From: Coemansia sp. RSA 487 | Lineage: Eukaryota > Kickxellomycota > Kickxellomycetes > Kickxellales > Kickxellaceae | Assembly: GCA_027577595.1 (NCBI GenBank) | Contig: JANBRJ010000007.1 | Coordinates: 274,403-338,402, forward strand | Direction: 5' to 3' | DNA: 64,000 nucleotides | Part shown: positions 50,012-60,781 of the stretch, in pieces | Layout: each line of letters opens with the position of its first letter | How positions within the stretch are numbered: the first letter of the stretch is position 1 | Translations under genes and position numbers: made by a program | Notes under the pieces: model-generated | The model's database searches: none | What the model was told of the DNA's origin: nothing | What the model saw: the letters and a program-made list of their open reading frames with translations, nothing else

Positions 50012-51010
50012 ATGCGCGCGATCGTAGTAAAGAACTGGCTCAAGAGCCCCAACGACATGGAGATCAAGGATATTGCAGTTCCCGTTCCCAAGGACACGGA
50101 GCTCCTTGTGCGCATCGACTCTGTGGGAGCCAACTTCTTCGATATGCTGATGGTGCAAGGCAAGTACCAGATCAAACCACCGTTCCCATTCACGCCGGGA
50201 GCCGAGTTTTCCGGAACGGTGGTGCGCAAGTCACGCACAGACAAGAGGTTCAAGGTGGGCGACCGCGTGTTCGGGTCCAACCCAACGGGAGCGTACGCCG
50301 AGTACATAGCGGTTCTGGCAGCCCAATGCTTCCATATCCCATCGAAGCTTGGATTCGAACAGGCGGCCGGCATGTACATCACGTATCCGACCAGCTATGC
50401 GGCGCTCGTGCTAAGAGCGCAGGTGAAGCGTGGCGACTGGGTGCTTGTGCATGCAGCGGCTGGTGGCGTGGGTATCGCTGCCGTTCAGATTGCAAAGGCG
50501 TTGGGCGCACGCGTGATTGCGGCGGTTGGATCGGAGGGAAAGTTCGATATCTGCCTGGAACAGGGTGCAGACAAGTGCATCAACTACAGAGAGCCCGAGT
50601 GGACGCAGGTGGTAATGGAGGCGACGGGCGGGAAGGGCGTCGATGTGGTGTTTGACCCCGTGGGCCTGGTTGAGCGGTCGCTCAAGTGCATTGCGTGGAA
50701 TGGTCGCATCGTCGTTGTCGGCTTTGCGGCAGGAAACATTGAGAAGATCGCCGCCAACAGGATCCTGCTGAAGAACGTCGCAGTCACGGGCGTCCATTGG
50801 GGCGCGTACGTGCGGAATGAGCCGGACCGGATCCCCGAAGTGTGGGGCGCGCTGTTCAGGCTTGCGGAAGAGGGCAAGATCAAGCCTGTGGTCTACGAAC
50901 CCGTCTTCTACGGGCTCGACAAGGCAAAGGACGCGCTCAAAGCCATTGCCAACAGGGAGACGTACGGCAAGGTTATTGTCAAGCCAGCAGAAACGCCGTC
51001 CAAGTTGTAG
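50012..51010 (+). CDS. Quinone oxidoreductase-type (zinc-free MDR) dehydrogenase
   Basis: The ATG at 50012 gives 332 residues starting MRAIVVKNW, the usual start for this family. The N-terminal GroES-like fold has VGANFFDMLMVQGKYQ and FPFTPGAEFSGTV. The Rossmann domain has RGDWVLVHAAAGGVGIAAVQ (about 140) with the AAGGVG motif binding NADP(H). No Cys/His zinc ligand set is visible, so it is the QOR/MDR type rather than a zinc alcohol dehydrogenase. A similar sequence pattern (NGRIVVVGFAAG, LLKNVAVTGVHWG) is widespread in bacterial and fungal NADPH:quinone reductases. The physiological substrate is unknown, and no signal or targeting sequence is seen. Confidence 0.88.
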   Translation: MRAIVVKNWLKSPNDMEIKDIAVPVPKDTELLVRIDSVGANFFDMLMVQGKYQIKPPFPFTPGAEFSGTVVRKSRTDKRFKVGDRVFGSNPTGAYAEYIAVLAAQCFHIPSKLGFEQAAGMYITYPTSYAALVLRAQVKRGDWVLVHAAAGGVGIAAVQIAKALGARVIAAVGSEGKFDICLEQGADKCINYREPEWTQVVMEATGGKGVDVVFDPVGLVERSLKCIAWNGRIVVVGFAAGNIEKIAANRILLKNVAVTGVHWGAYVRNEPDRIPEVWGALFRLAEEGKIKPVVYEPVFYGLDKAKDALKAIANRETYGKVIVKPAETPSKL

Positions 51011-51096
51011 ACTAGAGTTTGTTTGTTTTTTTTCAACGTCTTGAGAAAATGTTTACTAAGAAAAAAAGGGCATGCAAAAGAAAAAGACATGTGTGT

Positions 51097-51323
51097 TTAC
51101 ATATCGCTAGCGATCATCGCACCAGCGACAGCTGCTGTGGCGCCAGCAGCCGCTGTGGAACTTCCTCCACCACCGCCACCAGAGCCTGAAGCTGCGCCGG
51201 CCGGGCCATGTGAGTTGGAGCCACCAGGGTAGTTGGGATATCTGTTGGTCGGTCTGTACGGCGAGCCAAAGATGTCTTCGTCCGAGTCGCTGCCATTGCC
51301 CGAGACAGGACGGCGCTGCTGGC

Positions 51324-51358
<35 letters not shown>

Positions 51359-53628
51359 TGGTCCGGCACCTGCTGCTCAAACTGCTCGGCACCTCTCGGA
51401 TTGCCACCAGAGAGATCGTCGTAGCTAGGTGGGGGCGAGACCATGGCGACTGGCTGGATGGGTAGATGGTAGCGCAGCCCAAGATCGACGATGACGTTGC
51501 GTAGCGCCAGAGAGAAGTCGCGCTTAGTGCCAAAATGGTAGCCACCGTCCTGCCAGTTGTTCTTGTAGTTGATGCCAATGCTGACTTGCAGACGGTTGCA
51601 GTTCTCGAGCAAATCGACGCTGAACCCGACGGGGCCGACCAACTCACGCGGGTTGTCGTCGCAGTACTGGTCCATGCGCTCGCGCAGCTCCGTGAGCTTG
51701 TCAGACGGCGTGTCAAAGGCAAACGCCACCACGATGCTTTCGCTCTGCGGGCCAGACCTGCGCAGGTTCTGGATCTTCATTGTGGCCAGCTGGCTGTTTG
51801 CGTACACGGTGTATGTGCCGTCTGTCTTGAAGAACACGGTGCTGAGGAGCCGAATCTGGCTGACAGTCAAGCTCTCTGTGGCAATAACGACGGTATCGCC
51901 AACATCGTATGCATGCACCTGGAACAGGAACACAACACACTCGAAGGTTGTTTTGAACGTGTTGCCAAACACAAAGCTCCACCCAACGAACAGGGTACCC
52001 ATTGTTGCCAGGCTCTTCAGCGCGTCCAGTCCAAACACAAGCAACGCAATGATGACGATGATAACCACCGCAATGGCCGTCAGGAACATATCCAGCTTTC
52101 CGACGACTTGGCCCATGTCGCTGAGTGCGCTGAGCAGAGCGCGCCGCTCCTTGTAGACGAGGAGCACGCGGTCGCGCATCTCGCGCTTGCTGATGTCACC
52201 GTTGTTGTCCTTGTCAAAGAACTCGAACGCCTTGATTGCGTCCTCCTCTTTCTCAAAGTACGGCAAAAAGTCGTCGACCACAAGGTAGTCGCGGTCGTTG
52301 TGCAGCGCACTGAACAGCTTGCGCGCAAGGCGACCCGCGTACTGGTTAGAGTTCATGCCGATGCCGCCGTCCAGTGCGCGGTCCTTGATGTCCCAGATGC
52401 GGCTGGCAATGCTCTTCGATCCGGTCTTCTTATGCCCGCCTGTCCGTCCAGTGCTGCCCCCAAAAACAGTGCTGCGCCGTCCCCAGAAGCTGGTCGACGA
52501 CGACTGGCGCTTCTTCAGTGGTGGTGGATCAGCGGCTGTCGAGATCTCGGTTCCATCTCCGTAGCCGCCTGCACTGGCGGCTCCGCCAAGCAACTCCTTG
52601 CGGCTAGTGGCAAACTCGGTGTCGTTAGAGAACGTGGCATTCTTGCTTCCCGCATTATACGGCGTGCCGCCAGCACTGTTGGTGTCTTGTGCCTCGCGCG
52701 CACGGTTCAGGTGGTCCAGCACCCAGCTGGCATACTCCTGCTGGGCGAGACGCTCCTTGTACGCCGATCTATGGAAGCGTGTGGCGATGATCTTGAGGAG
52801 AAGCTTCTCGCCGCCGATGATCAGGCACGCAAACAGCGCAAGCACGTTGATCTGGAACAGCACTTGGTCCCACGACGATGAGCTGTTCTCAACCTTGCCG
52901 ATGAAGCGGTACGACGCATTGGGGAACATGATGATAAAGCATACCAGCGACACAGCCGACATGACAATAAGCTTGACGTACGCCTTGATGGCAACGAAGA
53001 ACTGAAGCCGGTCCTTTGTTTTCTCAATGACGCGCTTGCCTTTAAACGTGCGCACGATGCGGAGCACCGCATCAGGAACCATATCTATAAGATGGTAGAT
53101 AAACGTGCTGGTGACCCAAATGGCCGTCAGCAGCGCAAACGAGCGTGCCACGCACTGCAGGTTATAGTCTCCTTGCTTCGAAGCGTCGTTGCGGTCGATT
53201 GTGTCGCGGAACGGCAGCTTGTTATGCGACGCCATTACTGCCACCGTGGGGATAATCAGTATGATGCCGCCGCCCACCATGATGCACAGTGCGCGCAGCA
53301 GCGGATGCATGCGCCAGAACCCCGTTACTTTGCGTGCGCCCTCGTCGTTTTCGTCATCCGAGTCGCCGTCCATCGATGTGCTGTCCCAATTAAAGTCGTC
53401 CTGCAGCTTCTCTGGAATGTCTGTCGATGGCTTTGTCATCAAAATGCTGCTGCTATTTACGTTGCCGGTATTGCTGTTGCCGCTGCCGCCATACGCCTGT
53501 GGCTGGTCGCCCGATGTGGAGCTAATCCCACGCGCGCCGCTTTCGGGGCTGTCGGCAATGTCGATGACTGCCGCCTGCTTGTCGCTGTCCCTGTCGTCAT
53601 CACCGCGCCTGAATTTGATGATCGGCAT
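51097..53628 (-). CDS. EF-hand MscS-family mechanosensitive channel (fungal Msy type)
   Basis: The protein has 843 residues. The order is an acidic N-terminus (1-110), then hydrophobic segments (GGGIILIIPTVAVMAS; FALLTAIWVTSTFIYHLI; LIVMSAVSLVCFIIMFP; VLFQINVLALFACLIIGG). A Ser/Gly-rich loop follows, then an EF-hand with loop DKDNNGDISKRE (about 475). After it come two more segments (FLTAIAVVIIVIIALLVFG and GTLFVGWSFVFGNTFK) and the MscS beta domain (VGDTVVIATESLTVSQIRLL, YANSQLATMKIQN). The C-terminus is Gln-rich then Gly/Ser-rich. S. pombe homologues Msy1/Msy2 sit in the ER and limit calcium rise on hypo-osmotic shock. The poly-Gln tract is coded by CAG/CTG at 51327-51358. Confidence 0.93.
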
Positions 53629-55063
53629 TTTGCTTATCTCTCGTTCTGACCTTGGTGATCAGATGTTCATAAATATAAAGGGATGTTTGCGTATTAATGT
53701 GAAAAAGAAGTAATATGAAAGGGAAGTGGGGTGTTTCGAATAGGAATAATGTTTGTTAAACTAGTAGCGGATAACCAGCACACACTATCTAGGATCCCTT
53801 TACAAACACAAAGAAGAAAGGGGGATACCTCCAAGCGGGGAGGGGAGAGGAAGTTCGTTGTAGATAGAGCAGAAATATTTTTTATAACATCAAAGACGTC
53901 AACCAAAAAGAAGAAAAACAAAAAACGTGGATATTCTCCAATCTGACGAAACGAAAAAAAAGTTTATTTAAAAGATGGAAGAGAAAATTCTGCTTTGCGT
54001 TCTTTGTTTAACAAGGCAAATTTGGGATTGGGGAAGCTGAGACGTCACATTCGGGAGGATGTAAATCCTTTTCACTGTACACTGATAGAGCGAAGAAAAA
54101 AAAACAGCTTTCGAACGCAAAGGTGTGTATGTGAAGGAAAATTCCTATTGGAAGTTTTGGCAAATGTTGCCATTGTTATTGTTTTGTGCCTTGCTGGACA
54201 ACCATTATTGCACATCAAATTTCTCACCTTTTCCACATGCGATCGCATTAAACATAGAGTTGCAGGTCAAAAGGATCGCGAGATGCATGGATTATTTGTG
54301 CCACGCTAGTGTTGATTGGATGTTGGGAAGTCCCTGGCACAGTAAATACTTTTATTTGACAACTGTGCCTGAAAAAGAAAAAGATGCAGAGGAACTGGTA
54401 AATGGGCCAATGAGGCAAGTGGTGCTGCTTCCTTTTTCATATCCTTCAAAAACATTTTTTAAGCAAAGGAGAGGAGGAAACCTATGTGTCACCTTCTCTT
54501 TGCGTCTGCTTTCTATCCATGACGTCATTAGCTCTCCTCTCACGAAAACCCCGAGCCTGAACGTGACATCAATGTTGTTTTGGCACCGCCATTGAAAGAA
54601 GCAAAGTGCACAGCTTGAGTTGGCGAAAACACCACCTAATCACAGCCACCAACAGCCACTTGACTTTTATGAAAAGATAAAATACACGTAATTAATTTAA
54701 TTTAACCATGAACAGTAATGCTAATTTTGGTCTCCTGGTTTCAAACATCCCGAGATTATCAGAGACATCAATCAGTCTGGAGATTCAAAAAAGTAGCATT
54801 GCAAATTATTGTTATTATTTCGTGGATATACGCTACCACAGCCTGTGTTTCGTCCATCTTTATGCCCCTTCCGGATACAAAGAAACAAGCAGAAGGAAAC
54901 TAAAAAAAGGCACAAGCGAACAAAAGTTTGTTGGATTACTTTCTTTTCTCCTTCCCACCCCATTTCTTACACTATTAAACATTGTATTTCATATATACGC
55001 CCTGCATTTATCCGTTTTTATACAGTATCTGTTCTTTGCCTTGCTTTTTTTTTTTACACGTAC
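53629..55063. other. Intergenic region between divergent genes, no gene seen
   Basis: About 1.43 kb. Frames at 53731-54595 are short, use non-ATG starts and lack features. The part next to 55064 is T-rich, with a run of ten or more T at about 55046. It should hold the promoters of the channel (minus) and NPP (plus) genes. Confidence 0.4.
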
Positions 55064-56803
55064 ATGAACGCAGCTGAGAAAAGAAACCAACAACCATTGT
55101 TGCTCAATGGCGGCACACGAGGACGGGCGCCCTGGAGACTTTTGCTAGCGGTGCCAGCAGCAGGTATCTTGCTCTTGTGCATTGGTGCCTATTTGCGCCA
55201 CCACGATTGCCAAATGAACGCACCCAATGGCACAGTCCATGAGGAACCACTCAACAGCAGTGGCAGAGAGGTGCCGGGAGCTACTGAAGGTAATCTGGTG
55301 TCGAACGGAACACACTGGTTCCGACCAACGCTAGTGGTGGTGTCGCTGGACGGGTTCCGCGCAGACTACTTGGACCGCGGGTTCACGCCCTCGCTGGTGC
55401 AGCTGGGGCAAAAGGGGCTCCGTGCGGACTACATGGTCCCATCGTTCCCATCATCGACGTTCCCCAACCACTACACGATAGTGACGGGGCTGTACCCAGG
55501 CTCGCATGGCATCGTAAGCAACGAGTTCTACGACACGCAGCTCAACAGCACGTTTGTGTACAAGGACTCGAGGAGAAACATCGATTCGCGGTGGTGGGAA
55601 AACGCTGAGCCCATTTGGGTGACTGCTGAGAAGCAGGGGCTTAGGGCAGGAATCAACATGTGGCCCGGCTCAACATCTGTCATCCACGGGCATAAGCCAA
55701 CGTACTTGGTTCCCTACGCTAACGACGTGCCGCCAAAGGCGAAAGTAGATAAGGTGCTGGAGTGGCTGGACTTGCCGCTTGATAGGCGGCCGTCTCTGCT
55801 GGCCACGTATATGCCCGAGGTCGACAGCGCAGCGCACCGGAAGGGCCCCAACGACCCGACTGTCAACGATGCCGCGCACCTGGTGGATGCAGCCGTGGGC
55901 CACCTGTGGAGCGAGGTGCAGCGGCGCAACCTCACGCACATCGTCAACCTTATGGTGGTCAGCGACCATGGGATGGCCGAGAGCCACGCCGGGGATGATG
56001 CCATTTACATCGACGATATCATCGACACAACGAAGCTGCGCGGCATCTACTGCTGGCCGCTGGCCGGTCTGCAGCCCTACGACCACAGAGACGTAGCTCC
56101 TATGTACGAAAAGCTCAAGACGGCCAGCGCGGGCCAGCCATGGACCGTCTACTTGCGCGACCAGATCCCCCAGAGGTTCCACTACACGTTTGCGTCGAGA
56201 ATCGCCCCAATCTTCGTCATCCCCAGGGCACCGCACTACATCACCACGCGCAAGGACGATGCATTCTACTCAAGCCGCCTGGAGACCACCACAGCTGGCA
56301 ATGGCGCTCCAATGGGCGTCCACGGGTACGATAACACGAATCCGCTGATGCGCGCCACTTTTGTTGCTGTGGGCCCTGCCTTCAGATCGCGCGACACGCC
56401 AGCACCCGTGCTGCCCAAATCTTCGTCTGAGAACGCCAGATCCGATGTGGTCCATATTATGAACGGCACAACGCCCCTAGCGCACAACCAGATTATCGAC
56501 GATGAGGAAGGGTCGCGTGTCTCGGATATGAACGCAATGCAAGACTACCTGGAGCTTGTCCGTAATGCGGTTACTTCGCGTGAACGCGCAAACCAGAAAG
56601 CGGGCGGTGGTTCTTACTACAGGGGCGTGAATGATCATACCTGGGGCGATGGCGCGCTAACTGATGCTCAGCTGCGCAATATCCGCCATCCGCCGTTCGA
56701 GAACGTCGAGCTCTACGCGTTGATGGCCAGGATCTTGGATCTGGTGCCTGCTCCGAACAACGGAACCACAGGGTTTTCACGCTGGTGGCTCCGCCAACAC
56801 TAA
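55064..56803 (+). CDS. NPP1: Nucleotide pyrophosphatase/phosphodiesterase (NPP type), type II membrane protein
   Basis: The ATG at 55064 gives 579 residues; the longer frame to 54809 is leader. A short cytoplasmic head precedes a single membrane segment (about 25-43, RLLLAVPAAGILLLCIGAYL), then N-glycosylation sites and the catalytic domain. Metal and nucleophile motifs are intact: VVSLDGFRADY (Asp96), SSTFPNHYTIVTGLYP (Thr132 nucleophile), MPEVDSAAHRKGP, MVVSDHGMAE and GVHGYDN. The family hydrolyses extracellular nucleotides to nucleoside monophosphates. Yeast Npp1/Npp2 act during phosphate starvation, with the enzyme on the secretory or outer face. Its 3' end converges on the next gene, 131 bases apart. 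Confidence 0.93.
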   Translation: MNAAEKRNQQPLLLNGGTRGRAPWRLLLAVPAAGILLLCIGAYLRHHDCQMNAPNGTVHEEPLNSSGREVPGATEGNLVSNGTHWFRPTLVVVSLDGFRADYLDRGFTPSLVQLGQKGLRADYMVPSFPSSTFPNHYTIVTGLYPGSHGIVSNEFYDTQLNSTFVYKDSRRNIDSRWWENAEPIWVTAEKQGLRAGINMWPGSTSVIHGHKPTYLVPYANDVPPKAKVDKVLEWLDLPLDRRPSLLATYMPEVDSAAHRKGPNDPTVNDAAHLVDAAVGHLWSEVQRRNLTHIVNLMVVSDHGMAESHAGDDAIYIDDIIDTTKLRGIYCWPLAGLQPYDHRDVAPMYEKLKTASAGQPWTVYLRDQIPQRFHYTFASRIAPIFVIPRAPHYITTRKDDAFYSSRLETTTAGNGAPMGVHGYDNTNPLMRATFVAVGPAFRSRDTPAPVLPKSSSENARSDVVHIMNGTTPLAHNQIIDDEEGSRVSDMNAMQDYLELVRNAVTSRERANQKAGGGSYYRGVNDHTWGDGALTDAQLRNIRHPPFENVELYALMARILDLVPAPNNGTTGFSRWWLRQH

Positions 56804-56934
56804 ACCAACATTGGACTCTTTCCTTTCTCTTTTGCTGTTTTTTTTTACATTTCAGGATACAAAGTAGAAAAATTGACCATGTGTACAAATTGAGGGACGG
56901 AGAGGATATGCTTTGCTTGTTAGCTTTTTTTTTT

Positions 56935-58815
56935 TTAGATGGCAAGCCTTTCAAGATTATCTGCAGTGCCAAGGTCGGGCATTTTCCCGCGTACCTTGGT
57001 CGACACTCTTTGCAGCGTCGAGGGGACCAGAGAGGGCGAGACGGTCTGGGAAGCATCGCTGTGGACTACAGTTTGTTGTGGCGAGCTGCCAGACGTTCTT
57101 GTCGATGTGCCAGCGCTGTACGTAGAAGCTATGCGGGCGGCCGCAGCCTTCGAGCATTCGGCCTGGTTGTCCAGTGCCATTTGGTGTTGTGGCGAAACGG
57201 GTGGCGAACATAACGACGACGACGCAGCCGAGGTGGACGACTGTGCGGTGCTGCCTTTGTGGGTACCATCCTCTGGGACAGCAGTGGCGGACGCATTAGC
57301 ACGGCTGCCATCGTTCTTGAATGCAGCATCAAGGGCGGCGGAAATCGGGCTGTTGTCTGTGCTTTCGATGGTGAGCAGATGGTTCATCAGCGTTGTGCTT
57401 CTGCGACCCTCCCCTTCCTCGTCCGACCTGACGGGGTCCTCAAAGGCATTGACGGTATCCCTGTATAGCCACTGCGACCGTCGCGACTCCTCGATGGCCG
57501 CACGAAGACGCCGCATAGACACCGTGTGCTCTGGTGAAAGAACGCTGATATAGTTGGACACGATCTCGTACAACCGGTTGACTTCATGCATGATGTCGCG
57601 GATGACGTCGTTTTCGTTTGGGTTTTCATCGGCTGGAAGCGAAACCAGGTTGTCCACTAGCATGCTGCTGAGCGCCGCCAGCTCTTGCGACCTGCTTTCC
57701 ATACGCTCCAGAAGCTCTTGCGTCACTTCCTCCTGCTTCCGCGGTAAAATGAGACTGATTTGGGACATTGTCGCCTGGTGCTCGTCAGAAAGCATAGTGT
57801 GTCTGGATATCGAGCTGTATGGCGATCTCCCATCCCTCTGCTGCCTTTGTTGTTGCTGTTGCTGTTGCTTTTGCTTTTGCTTTTGGATTTGGATTTGAAG
57901 CTGCTCTTGCACCTGTGTGGGCATGTACATGAACTCCGTATCGTTGGACCGGCATACGGGTGGCGGGTACGTCCAGCCGTCTTGCTTGCGAACGATGAGC
58001 GGAGCGCTGGGTAGAAAATTGAGGCCAGGGAACTTTCCAAACGACTGGTAGAACGAGTCAACGATGTATGCCATTGATTTGCACGGCTTTGGCGCATCAG
58101 CAAAGAGGACGCACCAGCGCGCTGCCAGCGCTACTAGAACCATTCGGAGATCCATAGGTACCGACGTCGCCTGCGTGCATCTGTTCAGTCGCGACGCATG
58201 CCTTCGGTCCGCCCACGCTTCCGACATTTCAAAAGGAAACGAGAGAACTATCCCATGGAACACCTGGAGAAGCGCTACAAGACGCTTGATCTCTGTGGGC
58301 ATTGCGTCTGTTATTCCTGCAGAAAAGTACTCGCCCTCTACGCGGCTGCTGGTGTCGGGGTCCCGACGCTTTGCTTTCTCTGTCTTCTGCATCCACGTAT
58401 CTTCGATGGGCTTGAGCGCTGTATCGATAGCGTCATCTGGTCCACTGCTACATATTTGAAACACCGGATATTAATAGGAGGTGCTTTATTGTTATTATTA
58501 TTATTATTTTCTGCTATTTCCAGGCATATACTGATGTTGCCGCTAGCGTTTATTTACCTGTTTGCCCGCTTTGCAAACAAGTCGTAGACCTTGTCGCATA
58601 TAGTGGGATCCCTGGCTGCGTCCTCTATAGCTTGAAGTGTAAACAATAATATTTCCCACGATATGGTATTTTAGTATATGTATATAGCCAACGAATAAAA
58701 CACATACTGCCATTTACCCAGACAGGCGACTAGACTACGCTAAATAAGTGGTTGTGATGGTGAACATACGTATGGCATGGCGTAGCTTTATTTTCGACAA
58801 GTTGAACACGGCCAT
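56935..58815 (-). CDS. LSB5: VHS/ENTH-like plus GAT domain protein (Lsb5-like), multi-exon
   Basis: Exon 58447..56935 (last) and exon 58624..58558 are well supported: CAAACAG|GTAAAT joins ATGTAG|CAGTGG in frame, giving KRANSSGPDDAIDTALKP. Upstream, candidate exons 58815..58770 (MAVFNLSKIKLRHAI, donor GTATGT) and 58729..58718 (12 bases) complete the frame as RHAILACLEDAARDPTICDK, total 545 residues. The first part (1-190) is a VHS/ENTH-type helical domain; a Gln/Lys run follows, then a GAT-like segment (ELLERMESRSQELAALSSML to VSNYISVL, about 285-365). The tail is Ser-rich. Lsb5-like proteins bind ubiquitin and Las17/actin at endosomes and the Golgi. The first two exons are uncertain; the domain call is moderate. 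Confidence 0.6.
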
Positions 58816-59191
58816 TTGGAAGCAGAAGAAATGGAAATATATAAACAGACAGCAGTGCAAATATATGGATAAAGAGAATACAAAGAGCTATTAACAACAA
58901 ATACAAATAAAGAAGAGAAAGTAAAGAAACATCCCCCACCCCAAAAGCAATTTCGTTGATCTGCAAGTCTTCTTTGATGACCCCGAGTTCAAAAAAGGGA
59001 GAGCGAAAATCATGCCAAGGTTTTTTTTTCCTCTCTGATGTCAAAAATAGAGGGAAAAATCCCGTTTTTTCCCCTGGTTTCTTGAATTGGCATTGGATGC
59101 TGATGTTTGTTGATTATTTCCGTATGTTTGTTTATTACATTTGGCCTATATTTCGCAAATTAAATCAAAACAGGCAGGATGATATGCGGTG
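58816..59191. other. Intergenic, no gene seen
   Basis: 376 bases upstream of the VHS/GAT gene and downstream of the amidohydrolase. A T-run near 59021-59030 is the main feature. It likely holds the VHS/GAT promoter. Confidence 0.4.
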
Positions 59192-60376
59192 TCAGCGCTC
59201 TTGCCTTTCATTGTGCGCCTTCCTGACTTTGTCCCAGAACCCGCTGTCTACCAGACATTTTGAAGCAATGCAAGCCATGGCCTTGGCAGCAAACAGCGTC
59301 CTCCTGTGCGCGTCCTCCGAAGCAGCGCCCTCGGTGAACTCGATCGTATGGTTGGGTGCACCCGATCCATCGAGGTCGTACATGGCGTGCAGCGAAATAA
59401 ACTGCTGCGATAGATTGCCAAAGTCGGTGGATCCGCCGGACTCGCCAGCCGGCTTGCCACCATACTGCGCACGCATAATGTCCTCGAACATGTGGCCCAG
59501 AACCGGATTATCCCTGTTGTCCAGGTACGCACGCTCCTCAACGACCTTGTGCGTGCACCCGGTGGCCCATGCGGCGGATTCGAATACGCGGAGCACACGT
59601 GCGCGCAGCACCTCCAGGTCTTCGGCCACACCGGTGCGCACCGTGTAGTCGATGGCAGCGTGCTGCGGGATAACGTTGGCGGCCTGGCCGCCCGTGGTGA
59701 TGATGCCGTGCGTGCGCCAATCGGGTTTGAGCTGCTCGCGCAGAACACTCAGCGTCTGCATCGCCACGATGGCTGCAGACCCGGCGTTCACGCCGTCCCA
59801 TGGGGCTAGCGCCGCATGCGATGCACGCCCAAAGTACTCTACCTTCATCGACAGGCAGCACTGCGAGTGCCACGACCCAGAGTACCCGGCCGTCGGATGC
59901 ATCATCATCAGCAGATCCATGTTGGCAAACACACCCCTATCAAGCATGGTGATCTTGCCGCCCAGCGCTTCCTCCGACGGCGTGCCAAACAGCTTGACGG
60001 TTCCTGGGATCTTGCACTGCTCCATCACACGTCGGACTCCAACGAGCATGGCTACGCCTGATATCGCTATCAGATTGTGTCCGCATCCGTGTCCAATCCC
60101 TGGGAGCGCATCGTACTCGGAGCAGAACCCAATGCGGAGCCCGTCACCGTCCTCTGCAGAAGACTCGAATGTGGCCACAAACGATGTCACCAGCCCGCCT
60201 GCCCCGCGCTCTACGCCGTACCCTGCGTTCTCCAAGTAGTCTGTGAGCAGCTTGCATGCAGCTACCTCCTTCATCGCAAGCTCTGGGTTGCTGTGGATCG
60301 AAAGCGACATACGCCGAAGATCGTCGCTTACCTCGTCGATTGCCTCGCTGATAATACTGTCTACAGACGTAATCAT
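59192..60376 (-). CDS. M20 amidohydrolase, PM20D2/AbgB-like
   Basis: The ATG at 60376 (MITSVDSIISE) is preferred over a TTG-based extension; it has 394 residues. The M20 metallopeptidase features are GLRIGFCSEYDALPGIGHGC, then GHNLIA, the Glu pair in LFGTPSEEALGGK, MMHPTAGYSGSW, and the dimerisation lid region SMKVEYFGRASHAALAPWDG. The metal ligands H, D, E and late His (SLHAMYD) are visible. Relatives hydrolyse peptide-like amides (aminobenzoyl-glutamate, beta-alanyl-lysine type dipeptides). The cytosolic form has no signal peptide. The exact substrate is unknown; the PM20D2 assignment rests on GCGHN/SEEALGGK spacing. Confidence 0.88.
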   Translation of the reverse strand: MITSVDSIISEAIDEVSDDLRRMSLSIHSNPELAMKEVAACKLLTDYLENAGYGVERGAGGLVTSFVATFESSAEDGDGLRIGFCSEYDALPGIGHGCGHNLIAISGVAMLVGVRRVMEQCKIPGTVKLFGTPSEEALGGKITMLDRGVFANMDLLMMMHPTAGYSGSWHSQCCLSMKVEYFGRASHAALAPWDGVNAGSAAIVAMQTLSVLREQLKPDWRTHGIITTGGQAANVIPQHAAIDYTVRTGVAEDLEVLRARVLRVFESAAWATGCTHKVVEERAYLDNRDNPVLGHMFEDIMRAQYGGKPAGESGGSTDFGNLSQQFISLHAMYDLDGSGAPNHTIEFTEGAASEDAHRRTLFAAKAMACIASKCLVDSGFWDKVRKAHNERQER

Positions 60377-60781
60377 GTTATGTATTAGCTCTATCAAAAA
60401 AAAAAGCTGGATGGATGGATGGAAGGATGGAAGGATGGAAGAAACAATTACAAGGTGTTAAGCATGCTGTGAAGCTCCTTCCCCTCTTTTTATACTCCAG
60501 AAAAGAACTCGGAGTTGAGCATATGACGCGGAGTCCCATGCATTTGCGTGTGCGTGTGCGTGTGTGAGTTCCCCCTTATATGGTCCCTTATATGGGGAGG
60601 GGAGTGAGTGAGAAGCTGAAACAGCAGATCCATTTGGCGACTAATACATCAGAACGCACGTGGCTCCCCCAGGGGGAAAAAGCAAAGCAATTCCGTCAAT
60701 ATGTGAGCCAAGGCCGAATATTCCCATGAGCGTACTGCAGCCAAATTGCTGGAAACAGCAAAGCGGCTCAGCTATGTTCGG
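60377..60781. other. Intergenic region with simple repeats
   Basis: 405 bases between two minus-strand genes. It contains a GGAT/GGAA tetranucleotide array (60407-60441) and a GTGCGT run (60546-60566). A frame on the plus strand (60660-60977) overlaps the ABC1K gene and is not coding. Confidence 0.6.
60407..60441. repeat. (GGAT)n/(GGAA)n microsatellite
   Basis: About three GGAT units then alternating GGAA/GGAT units, in the leader of the amidohydrolase gene, about 30 bases from its start. Confidence 0.85.

Noticed and set aside
51535-52881. 448-residue plus-strand frame
   Set aside because: It is antisense to the MscS channel gene, with low-quality composition and no motif.
53947-54309. Peptide FNKANLGLGKLRRHIRED, resembling the C-terminus of the secreted protein (NIGLGNLRRHI)
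   Set aside because: The eleven-residue similarity is short, the frame has no ATG, does not stop at RHI, and runs through A/T-rich sequence. I treat it as chance.
54125-54595. 156-residue frame in the gap before the NPP gene
   Set aside because: GTG start, no motif, unusual composition and no splice support.
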